A stretch of DNA of 64,000 bases from Aggregatilineales bacterium. GTDB lineage: Bacteria > Chloroflexota > Anaerolineae > Aggregatilineales > Phototrophicaceae. Positions 36,101-42,718 of the stretch are shown here, piece after piece. The position numbers and the translations under genes are program-made. Below the pieces are notes generated by a model. It ran no database searches. It saw only the letters and a list, made by a program, of their open reading frames with translations, and had not been told where the DNA came from. Position 1 is the first letter of the stretch, and each line of letters opens with the position of its first letter. The stretch covers positions 248,001 through 312,000 of the forward strand of contig JAUQWZ010000006.1 of assembly GCA_030834905.1 (NCBI GenBank). Direction: 5' to 3'.

Positions 36101-37134
36101 ATGGCGGCTTCGTCCATATCTTCGATTTCGAGCGCTGGCAGTTCCAGCGACTCGTCATAATCGCGCGTGCGGCAGGCGATAATGACCCGCGCCGGGGCGT
36201 TTTCGCTTTGCAGCCAGCCCCGCAGGGCGGCGAGCTTGCGCGCGCCCTCCTCGCCCATTTCATTCAGACCGTCAAGATACAGGCTCGCCTGCCCGGACGC
36301 CAGCAGCGCGATGGGATCATCCTCAAGCGGGTACATCGCCCGGACAAACGCTTCGGCGCTGTCTTCCTCGCGCCAGCAGGCAAGGTTTAGCAGCAGCGGC
36401 AGCGGGTAATGCGACGGGCTGGTCAGCCTCGCCGATGCTTCATCCCACACCAGACGCGACAGCAGCGTGGTCTTGCCGCTGCCCGGCAGTCCCAGCAATA
36501 CCAGTCGCGGATGCGTCAGCGCCGTTTCCAGCGAAACATCCACCACCCGCCGCCCATTGTCGGTCAGCGTGAGATGAGACGGCACGCCCCATAGTTCGGC
36601 TGTCCGCGATGGCGGGCGCGTTTCGGCATCCGAGGGTTCGCCCTCGCCCGACAGCTCGACGTATTCCTGCGAAGCACGCTGACCATCCAGCCGGGCAATC
36701 AGACTGTTGAGGTAGCGCACTTCGGCTTCCGGCGGCGATTCCGGCTGTAGATCGGCGTCTGTCAGCGCCTGGATAAGCTGCTGCAACCGTTCCTGATAGA
36801 CGGCTTCGTCGCGCCATTCGGTCAGGTCGATCATTGCCTGACGCGGCATGTTGGCGGGCAGCAGTGTCGGCTTCACCGGGCTGACGACGACCGGAACTAC
36901 CGGACGGCGATTTCGGAGCGCGAAAACCAGTTCTTCGCGGGCGTAACGGGCAACCAGATAACCGGGGGATAAGAAAGCGACCAGAACGCCGCCTGACGCC
37001 AGCCGGGCGCGGGCGTCCGCTGCCGTGGCATCAGTCCTGACCACGAAACCAGCGTTTTCAAGATCGGCGGCGGCGCGCAGGGCGATGTCTGTTTCAAAGC
37101 AGCTATAACTTACGAAGACAGTGTCATTCACCAC
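33154..37134 (-). CDS. TIR-NACHT-HEAT protein (NLR-like)
   Basis: A 1326-residue, multi-domain signalling ATPase. Residues 1-130 are a TIR domain (TVFVSYSCFE; LSPGYLVARYAREE, with Glu68 at the NADase position). Residues about 200-480 are a NACHT ATPase: Walker A GLPGSGKTT (Lys221), Walker B SLYLDGLNE (Asp288, Glu292), sensor IIACRTRDY. From about 600 to the end run some twenty HEAT repeats, the ligand-sensing type of region in NLRs. Bacterial NACHT proteins are known anti-phage sensors, and TIR domains commonly deplete NAD. It is the first gene of a two-gene unit, behind a 351-base AT-rich leader. The trigger is unknown. Confidence 0.92.
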   Translation of the reverse strand: MVNDTVFVSYSCFETDIALRAAADLENAGFVVRTDATAADARARLASGGVLVAFLSPGYLVARYAREELVFALRNRRPVVPVVVSPVKPTLLPANMPRQAMIDLTEWRDEAVYQERLQQLIQALTDADLQPESPPEAEVRYLNSLIARLDGQRASQEYVELSGEGEPSDAETRPPSRTAELWGVPSHLTLTDNGRRVVDVSLETALTHPRLVLLGLPGSGKTTLLSRLVWDEASARLTSPSHYPLPLLLNLACWREEDSAEAFVRAMYPLEDDPIALLASGQASLYLDGLNEMGEEGARKLAALRGWLQSENAPARVIIACRTRDYDESLELPALEIEDMDEAAIERFVVAYVDNASPLLAQLFPRSKEEREHAYSLAQLARRPACLMGLIFLYRSAAHSDLPRSAGALFKRLLAAHWVWKRMAQMPMWLPFKVMESSYSALALGMLDSDQPTSISHDEAAALLGDERFIQAGAHAGLLDVRGGRVSFVYKLLQEYFAAVGLNRIDLITRLRTPQFDPSGERLAGRWDQVVVMMAGIAPNPDALIRDVAEIDPFLAGEAIASGVRVSAPVYDSVNISLTSFAQGLAQDGRVAAAKYLKSIGRKTIVPFLLEMMRTGSWLARQNAARMLADSGVPLPSDLLTSLRDWDWNMDERIAASLRRVGVDAVPLLLSVLTDDHWLRRRGAAWALGEIGDAAATPGLVELLQDPDALVRREAAVALRSMSDSAAIPPLLDALRDDDWRVRKAAADTMVTFKAAAIPGLIDVLDDDRVEVRRAIAEVFGRIGDVNALAALLELSHDENAELRSAAALALPKVGGAKAVPRLIEMLQDTGRARFEERPICHLAAEGLRQIGTKPAIAALEAWQKGLPISGDDGIVVPPEDKTRSYAQKLVRLLAHPDWKVRADAVKRLSTFTQSYVLPAILKRLKDEDPQVRWAVVHAIEGRTEPQVLKAFLYALRDPEFLVGDAAAAALGRAGAAAVPGLRVALKHENSDVRGRAVEALGKIADADVIPDLERMLQDEAVLARENTTIAELAASVLEQIDAPEAAAALARWRGEPVDAETVTEVVPEPPPDNSWEALDHLLEALRDPTWGARERAAKTLREQAKALRGLDNPLVVNRLAAALEDKDEFVRWAVVETLAWIKDDTAVPMLLEALHDRQWMVRLSVVRALIEIGDSHVTPALLEALHDSHTAIREAAAEALGRISSATAVPGLLQALEDDDGFVRRAAAEALGAIGNVGAVPELINALQDTDGHVRWAAVEALGKIGDPAAVAPLVAKLTDSSGPSWEDRRLCDVVADALESIGVPEATAAVERWRNGSSLTYVGE

Positions 37135-37485
37135 CAGTCTACTCCTCAGTGAGGGTTACGTCGCTAGAAGAGCGTGCGAATGCTTCGTTTTGCGCACAGT
37201 AGTGGTGGCGAACCGCAACAGTGGGGGTTCATCGTTTGCTACGTTTCTCATAATAACGGTCAATCTACTTCCTCTTAAGTTTAAGTTTAGTTTAATTTTC
37301 GTTTCTTTCAACTGAACAAATGTAAATTTTCTCCGAAGAAATACAATACAGAATCCATAACACCACATATGGTAAAGGACTAGCGAATATATTACACTGC
37401 AATAATCCCTTTAACAAAATGCAAATAGCACTGAATCACAGGGGGGATTCAGGATTGATGAAGATAGTATTCAGTGGAAACGGAT
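37135..37485. other. AT-rich 351-base gap upstream of the TIR-NACHT gene
   Basis: No gene is visible on either strand here. Much of the stretch (about 37240-37440) is clearly richer in A/T than its neighbours and includes a short AAGTTTA direct repeat near 37277. It holds the only plausible promoter for the TIR operon and gives that operon a leader of about 250 bases. The composition suggests a foreign origin. Confidence 0.6.
37389..37417 (-). promoter_or_regulatory. Candidate promoter of the TIR-NACHT operon
   Basis: Minus strand: -35 TTGTTA (37417-37412), 17-base spacer, -10 TAATAT (37394-37389). The match is fair, in an AT-rich stretch where chance hits are common. Confidence 0.4.
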
Positions 37486-38373
37486 TTATTCATCCCGATA
37501 GTCACCCTTAAAGCGCCCGCGCATGGTTCGCGCGGATGCCGACAGCCGCTGGAAGTAGTCGGTTTCGGTGATCTGACTAACCTGTTTTTCCAGCTTGCCT
37601 TTATCGATCTGAATTTGCAGACTTTGAAGCTCGCTCAGGGCTTTGCTCAGGTCGTCTTTGACCTGCCCATAAAGCCGCGCGTTTTCGATAGCAATGGCTG
37701 CCTGCGTCCCGAAGGCGGTCAGCAGCGGAATTTCGTCGGGGCGGAAGATATCCTGGGTGATACGGTTATCGGCATAGAGGACGCCCACCGCTTTGCCCTG
37801 AATGATCAGCGGAATGCACAGGATCGAGCGCAGTTGGTTGTTGACGACGCTCTGAACGTTCTGGAAGCGGTCATCGGTGGCGGCGTTGGTGGTGAGGATG
37901 GTCTGTTTCTCACGCAGGGCGCGGTCCACCACGCTGCGGCTGAACACCGCATCCCCTTCAGGCAGCGACTCGCGATCCCAGTTCCGCGCGACTGCGATCT
38001 CCAGTTCCTGCGATTTCTTATCGCGCAGCACCAGATAGGCACGCTCGGCACCGGTAAAGCTGATGACGGTATCCATCACCTCGTCGAGCACTTTATCCAG
38101 TTCAAGAGTGGACGTAATCAGGGTGAACGTCCGCAGCAGACGATCCATCTGCTCCACCTGGCTCGCCAGCACCTTCACGCCCTTTTGCGCCTGCTCGGCA
38201 CGCAGGTTCAGATTGCGCGTGATGCCGACGACATCCACCGAAACCTGAAAGCCGTTATCTGTCAGCACCTGCAGCAGGCGCGTCATCAGTGTTTCAAGCT
38301 GTCTGCCTTCGGTGATGCTCTGCTCAAGCGTGTTTGTCAGTTCGCCGCCAATGTCGTCCTGGTAGTTCGTCAT
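37486..38373 (-). CDS. GAF-domain protein
   Basis: A 295-residue cytoplasmic protein with a GAF domain at about residues 85-240 (TLELDKVLDEVMDTV, then ERAYLVLRD, SILCIPLI, GVLYADNR, FGTQAAIAIENARLY). Helical, coiled-coil-like regions lie on both sides (1-80 and 240-275). There is no output domain such as a kinase or HTH, so it may sense a small molecule and act through a partner. The neighbours (TIR module, metal transporter) do not reveal its partner. Confidence 0.88.
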   Translation of the reverse strand: MTNYQDDIGGELTNTLEQSITEGRQLETLMTRLLQVLTDNGFQVSVDVVGITRNLNLRAEQAQKGVKVLASQVEQMDRLLRTFTLITSTLELDKVLDEVMDTVISFTGAERAYLVLRDKKSQELEIAVARNWDRESLPEGDAVFSRSVVDRALREKQTILTTNAATDDRFQNVQSVVNNQLRSILCIPLIIQGKAVGVLYADNRITQDIFRPDEIPLLTAFGTQAAIAIENARLYGQVKDDLSKALSELQSLQIQIDKGKLEKQVSQITETDYFQRLSASARTMRGRFKGDYRDE

Positions 38374-38502
38374 CGTCCTCTGCCAAACCAGCCATGCGTG
38401 GTCAATTTAGTGTTTATAGCACGAATCCCGTCAATTACAAACGATCCTGAGACTCTAACGCTAATTTGACCGTCGGATACGACAGATTTTCGGCTGTTTC
38501 GG

Positions 38503-39612
38503 TCACCGGCTCAGCGCCCGCTGGGCAACCTGCCTGCCGGAATCCGTCAGATTGAGGCTGCCGTTCTGGCGCTGGAGAAAACCATGCTGGCTGGCGCGCT
38601 GCACCGTGGACTGAGCGAAGGTCGGCGTCCAGTTCAACTCGTCCACCAGATGATGCAGGGTGTTTTCGGTCGCCGCGTCAGCCGTGTTCTCATGGCGGTT
38701 GAGATGCACCAGCAGCATTTCCTCGGCGAAGCGCAGCGAACGGCGGCGGCGCTGTATCGCCCGCGCCAGCAGACCGCGTTCCGGCGCGAAGATGAGCGCC
38801 GCGACGAAAAACACGCCGGTTATCGACGCCATCGCGCCGGAAATATTCACGTTCAGCAGGCGGGCGGCGTAATAGCCGCCAATGGCAGACGCCACCGCGA
38901 TGACGACGCTGATGACCAGCATTCGCGACAGCCGATCTGTCAGCAGATAGGCGGCAGCAGACGGCGCGATCATCAGCGCAATCACCAGAATCGAGCCGAC
39001 GTGATCGAAAGCGCCCACAGCGGTCACCGAAACCGACGCCATTAAGCCGTAGTGAATGAGCGCCGGCGAGAAGCCGAGCGCCGCCGCCAGCGCCGAATCA
39101 AAGGTTGCCAGCTTCAGTTCCTTGTAGAACAGGATGAGCAGCACCAGATTGATGAGCAGGATTGCGCCCATAATCCAGACACCTTTCGGCAGGTTCGCGC
39201 CCAGAAACACCGCCCGATTGAACGGCGCGAAGGCAAGCTCTCCCAGCAGCACCGCGTCGGTGTCGATATGGATACTGCTGAAATCGCGGGTGATGATGAT
39301 GACGGCGATGCTGAACAGGGCGGGAAACACCAGCCCAATCGCCGCGTCTTCGCCCATTCGGCGCGTGCGCAGCAGCAGTTCGGTCAGCGACACGGTCAAT
39401 ACGCCTGCCGCCGCCGCGAACAGGATCAGCCACGGGCTGTGAATATCGCGCACAAACAGGAAGCCGATGACGATGCCAAACAGCACCGTATGGCTGATGG
39501 CGTCGCTCATCAGTGCCACCCGCCGCAGCACCAGAAAGACGCCTGGCAGCGCGCACGCCGCCGCCACCAGCGAGGCAACCAGCATGATTTCGATTTGTGC
39601 CTGGTTTATCAC
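38503..39612 (-). CDS. Metal ABC transporter permease with C-terminal winged helix (second)
   Basis: A 369-residue protein. Residues 1-270 are a ZnuB/MntB-type (ABC-3) permease with about eight helices and the MSDAISHTVLFGIV motif. After an Arg-rich linker (QRRRRSLR), residues about 290-369 form a winged-helix domain (LHHLVDELNWTP, VQRASQHGFLQ, LNLTDSGRQVA) resembling the DNA-binding part of DtxR/MntR repressors. Translation starts at GTG, overlapping the preceding permease gene by 4 bases. It is the last gene of the operon. The fusion recalls the chlamydial YtgCR protein. Confidence 0.85.
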   Translation of the reverse strand: MINQAQIEIMLVASLVAAACALPGVFLVLRRVALMSDAISHTVLFGIVIGFLFVRDIHSPWLILFAAAAGVLTVSLTELLLRTRRMGEDAAIGLVFPALFSIAVIIITRDFSSIHIDTDAVLLGELAFAPFNRAVFLGANLPKGVWIMGAILLINLVLLILFYKELKLATFDSALAAALGFSPALIHYGLMASVSVTAVGAFDHVGSILVIALMIAPSAAAYLLTDRLSRMLVISVVIAVASAIGGYYAARLLNVNISGAMASITGVFFVAALIFAPERGLLARAIQRRRRSLRFAEEMLLVHLNRHENTADAATENTLHHLVDELNWTPTFAQSTVQRASQHGFLQRQNGSLNLTDSGRQVAQRALSR

Positions 39613-40757
39613 GACAGCACCTCCGCCGAATAGCGGTGGGCTTGTTCACCTTCAGATGCGCGCAGGAACTGGCGCGCCTTCGCCACGCCCTCCGGCGTGA
39701 GCGCCCAACCATTTTCGGTCTGCTTCACCATGCCGTTAGCCTCCAGATGATCGAGCGTGTAGCGCACGCCCTCGCGTGACAGTCCGGCGCGCAGGCTGGC
39801 AAGCGAATGGGGATGCAGCGGGTCACCATGCTGGATCGCCATCCCGTAGAGCATCTCCAGAACTGCCGCCTCTCGCAGACGCCGGGCGCTGCGGTAGCGC
39901 TGGACAGCTTCCCAGACAATGCCGCGCTGCGGCGCGAACAGCAGCGAGACAGCCACAATTGCGCTGACGAACAGGACAATGACGGGACCAGTCGGAAGAC
40001 GCGCCTCAAAGCTGCTGATCAGCGCCCCGCCTACCCCGGCAAGCGCGCCGAAACCCGCCGACAGCACCACCATCAGCCCGAAACGGTTCGTCCACTGGCG
40101 GGCAGCCACGCCCGGCGCAACCAGCATCGCGCTCATCAGCACGACGCCGACCATCTGCAAACCGACGACCACCACCACGACGATCAGCGTCGTCAGCAGT
40201 ACATCCAGCCGCCCAACCGGCAAGCCGAGGGTCGTCGCGTACCCGTGATCAAAGCTGATCAGCTTAAATTCCTTCCAGAACAGCGCCACCAGCGCCAGCA
40301 CAATCAGCCCGATAATCGCCATCACGCGCACGTCGCTGGCGACGGTAGCGGCGGCTTTGCCGAACAGGAAGCTGTCCAATCCCGCGTGCTGGGCGTTGTT
40401 CTGGCGCAGCACCCACGACAGCAGCGCCATGCCAAAACCGAAGAACACCGCCAGCACTACCCCCTGCGCCGCATCCTGCTTGATGCGCGTCTGCGAAGTG
40501 ACCAGCAGCATAAACAGCGTCCCCAGCCAACCGGCGATCATCGCGCCGAACAGCAGCACCGGCAGCGAGCGCTGTCCGGTGAGTAGAAAGGCGATCACGA
40601 TGCCCGGCAGCGCCGCGTGGCTCATGGCGTCGCCCAGCAGGCTTTGCTTGCGCAGGACGGCGAAAGCGCTTAGCGTGCCGCTGACGATGCCGAGCACCAG
40701 CGCGCCCAGCGTCACATTACGAATCGTATAGTCGGTGAAGATCAGGGTCAGATCCAT
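39609..40757 (-). CDS. Metal ABC transporter permease with C-terminal winged helix (first)
   Basis: A 382-residue ABC-3 family permease (LGDAMSHAALPGIV near residue 40; about eight helices to residue ~285) followed by a ~90-residue winged-helix-like domain (ASLRAGLSREGVRYTLDHLEANGMV, WALTPEGVAKA in outline). It is thus the second permease here to carry such a tail. With the other permease it would form a heterodimeric channel for Zn, Mn or Fe. It lies 3 bases after the ATPase gene. Confidence 0.85.
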   Translation of the reverse strand: MDLTLIFTDYTIRNVTLGALVLGIVSGTLSAFAVLRKQSLLGDAMSHAALPGIVIAFLLTGQRSLPVLLFGAMIAGWLGTLFMLLVTSQTRIKQDAAQGVVLAVFFGFGMALLSWVLRQNNAQHAGLDSFLFGKAAATVASDVRVMAIIGLIVLALVALFWKEFKLISFDHGYATTLGLPVGRLDVLLTTLIVVVVVVGLQMVGVVLMSAMLVAPGVAARQWTNRFGLMVVLSAGFGALAGVGGALISSFEARLPTGPVIVLFVSAIVAVSLLFAPQRGIVWEAVQRYRSARRLREAAVLEMLYGMAIQHGDPLHPHSLASLRAGLSREGVRYTLDHLEANGMVKQTENGWALTPEGVAKARQFLRASEGEQAHRYSAEVLS

Positions 40758-40760
40758 GCG

Positions 40761-41522
40761 CTACCTCCTCGCGCCGTCGAGCAGCAGATCCATGCGTCCG
40801 CCGTAAGCCAGGCGCAGATTTTCGGGCGTGAAGGTCGTCGAGACTTCACCGCTGGCAATGGCGCGAACGTTGAGCAGCAGCACATGGTCGAAGTATTCCG
40901 GCACTGTTTCCAGATCGTGATGGACGACGACGACGGTGCGCCCTTCCGATTTGAGCGTCCGCAGCACGTCGATGATCGCCTTTTCGGTCGTCGCGTCTAC
41001 CCCCTGGAACGGCTCGTCCATCAGATAGATTTGCGCGTTCTGCACCAGCGCCCGCGCTAAAAAGACGCGCTGCTGCTGCCCGCCGGAAAGCTGGCTGATC
41101 TGCCGTTCGGCGAAGGCTTCCATGCCAACTTTGCGCAGCGACTCCAGCGCCAGCGCGCGGTCGCTGCTGCCCGGACGCCTGATCCAGCCCAGGTGTCCAT
41201 AGCGTCCCATGATGACCACATCCAGCGCGTTGGTTGGGAAGTCCCAATCGACGCTGCCGCGCTGCGGCACGTAAGCCACCAGATGGCGCTGCTGCGGGTA
41301 CGGCTTGCCGTAGACCAGCACCCGCCCGGCAGACGGCTTCATCAAACCCAGTATTGTCTTGATCAGCGTGCTTTTGCCCGCGCCGTTGGGTCCGACAATC
41401 GCCATCAGCGTCCCTTCGGGAACGGTCACATCCACGTCCCACAGCACCGGCTCGTCGCGGTAAGCAACCGTCAGGTCTTCGACGGCAATCGGCGTTTGGG
41501 TCAGATCTTTGTCTTTAATCAT
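40761..41522 (-). CDS. Metal ABC transporter ATP-binding protein
   Basis: ATPase of 253 residues for a ZnuC/MntA-type importer. Walker A is GPNGAGKST, the family-typical [15 protein letters not shown] precedes the helical domain, the signature is QLSGGQQQR, Walker B is [12 protein letters not shown], and the switch His is in VVHHD. The VPQR..VDWDFP motif is characteristic of the Mn/Zn/Fe group. It sits between the binding-protein gene (14 bases) and the first permease (3 bases). Confidence 0.93.
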   Translation of the reverse strand: MIKDKDLTQTPIAVEDLTVAYRDEPVLWDVDVTVPEGTLMAIVGPNGAGKSTLIKTILGLMKPSAGRVLVYGKPYPQQRHLVAYVPQRGSVDWDFPTNALDVVIMGRYGHLGWIRRPGSSDRALALESLRKVGMEAFAERQISQLSGGQQQRVFLARALVQNAQIYLMDEPFQGVDATTEKAIIDVLRTLKSEGRTVVVVHHDLETVPEYFDHVLLLNVRAIASGEVSTTFTPENLRLAYGGRMDLLLDGARR

Positions 41523-41536
41523 CCATTTTCGGCAGG

Positions 41537-42529
41537 TTACCCTGCCCCTCCTCGTTCGGTATCGGTTATGTTATTGTTCGCCCCCAACAGCCCCGTCACA
41601 ATCGTATCGGTGTTGGCGCGGATCATGCCCAGATAGGTGCCTTCAGGCGTGCCTGTCTCGCCCATCGCGTCGGAATACAGCGAACCGCCAATGCTGATCT
41701 CCAGCCCACGCGCCCGCGCGCCTTCGACGATTGCCTCGACCACATCCGGCGACACGCTTGATTCGACAAAAATGGTCGGTATCTCGCGCGATACCAGCAG
41801 ATCAATGGTCGAGCGTATGTCCTGCACGCCCACTTCGGCTTCAGTCGTGATGCCCTGCGGCGCGTGAACTTCGATGTTATAGGCGTGGCTGTAATACTGG
41901 AAGGCGTCGTGCGCTGTCACCAGCACGCGCCGTTCTTCCGGGATACGCTGAATCTGCTCGCGCACGTAAGTGTCGAGCGCTTCCATCTCCGCCAGATAGA
42001 CCTCGGCGTTCTGTTCAAAGTAAGCGCTCTGTTCGGGCAGATATTCGCTCAGTCCGTCACGGATCGCCTCAGCCGCGATCATCCACAGCGACACATCCAT
42101 CCAGACGTGCGGGTCGGGCACATTGAACTGAACTTCCGTCAGGATACGGTCTTCGGGGATACGCTCCGAAACCGGAATGGTCGGTTTGTCCAGCCCTTCG
42201 CGCACCTGCACGAACACGTCGCTCAGACGCGCTTCCAGATTCAAACCGCCGTAAAAGATGATGTCGGCGTAAAACAGCAGCTCAACGTCGCCCGCAGTGG
42301 CGGTATACAGGTGTGGGTCAACCCCGGGACCCATCATTCCCGTGACCACCACGCAGCCGCCGCCAATTTCGCCTACCATATCGGCGATCATGCCCACCGT
42401 TGCCACCACGTTAATCACCGGTTCGGAGCAGCCGGGCAGCGGTTCAGGCGTGGATTCCTGCGCTGAAAGTGGCAGCACGAGGGGAAAGAGGATCAGTATC
42501 AGACACAGCGCCAGGCGAGCAGCAGGCAT
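41537..42529 (-). CDS. Metal-binding lipid-free solute-binding protein (TroA/ZnuA family)
   Basis: Exported metal-binding protein of 330 residues with a signal peptide (cleavage near PLSAQ). Expected metal ligands are His in GVDPHLY, His in PDPHVWMD, His in [10 protein letters not shown] and Asp in SLYSDAM, a His3-Asp set like TroA. The His-rich loop of zinc-specific ZnuA is absent, so Mn, Fe or Zn are all possible. The start at 42529 is preferred to one 45 bases upstream because GGGAG is correctly placed and a signal peptide follows. It is the first gene of the operon. Confidence 0.92.
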   Translation of the reverse strand: MPAARLALCLILILFPLVLPLSAQESTPEPLPGCSEPVINVVATVGMIADMVGEIGGGCVVVTGMMGPGVDPHLYTATAGDVELLFYADIIFYGGLNLEARLSDVFVQVREGLDKPTIPVSERIPEDRILTEVQFNVPDPHVWMDVSLWMIAAEAIRDGLSEYLPEQSAYFEQNAEVYLAEMEALDTYVREQIQRIPEERRVLVTAHDAFQYYSHAYNIEVHAPQGITTEAEVGVQDIRSTIDLLVSREIPTIFVESSVSPDVVEAIVEGARARGLEISIGGSLYSDAMGETGTPEGTYLGMIRANTDTIVTGLLGANNNITDTERGGAG

Positions 42530-42579
42530 ACAAACTCCCACACGATAGTCAAATTCACATCGGTATCTAAACACACTTT

Positions 42580-42608
42580 TCCATATATTGCAAGAGTTTT
42601 TTAGACAA
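42580..42608 (-). promoter_or_regulatory. Promoter of the metal transporter operon
   Basis: Minus strand: -35 TTGTCT (42608-42603), 17-base spacer, -10 TATGGA (42585-42580). The -35 lies inside the palindromic operator, so repressor binding would block RNA polymerase. Confidence 0.5.
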
Positions 42609-42618
42609 GTCTAAAAAA
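42597..42618. promoter_or_regulatory. Operator-like perfect palindrome of the metal operon
   Basis: TTTTTTAGAC and GTCTAAAAAA are separated by AA (42597-42618), a perfect 10-base inverted repeat overlapping the candidate -35. Size, AT-rich flanks and TAGAC/GTCTA core resemble boxes of DtxR/MntR-type metal repressors. No separate repressor gene is adjacent, but both permeases of this operon carry winged-helix tails. Confidence 0.65.
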
Positions 42619-42718
42619 GGACAAACAGCCGATGCAGCCTGAATGACAAGCCAGGACTAGGTAAAGGAACCTATCTCAAACTCCGATCTATCGGAGCGAA
42701 TGAACAGTAAATATCCCT

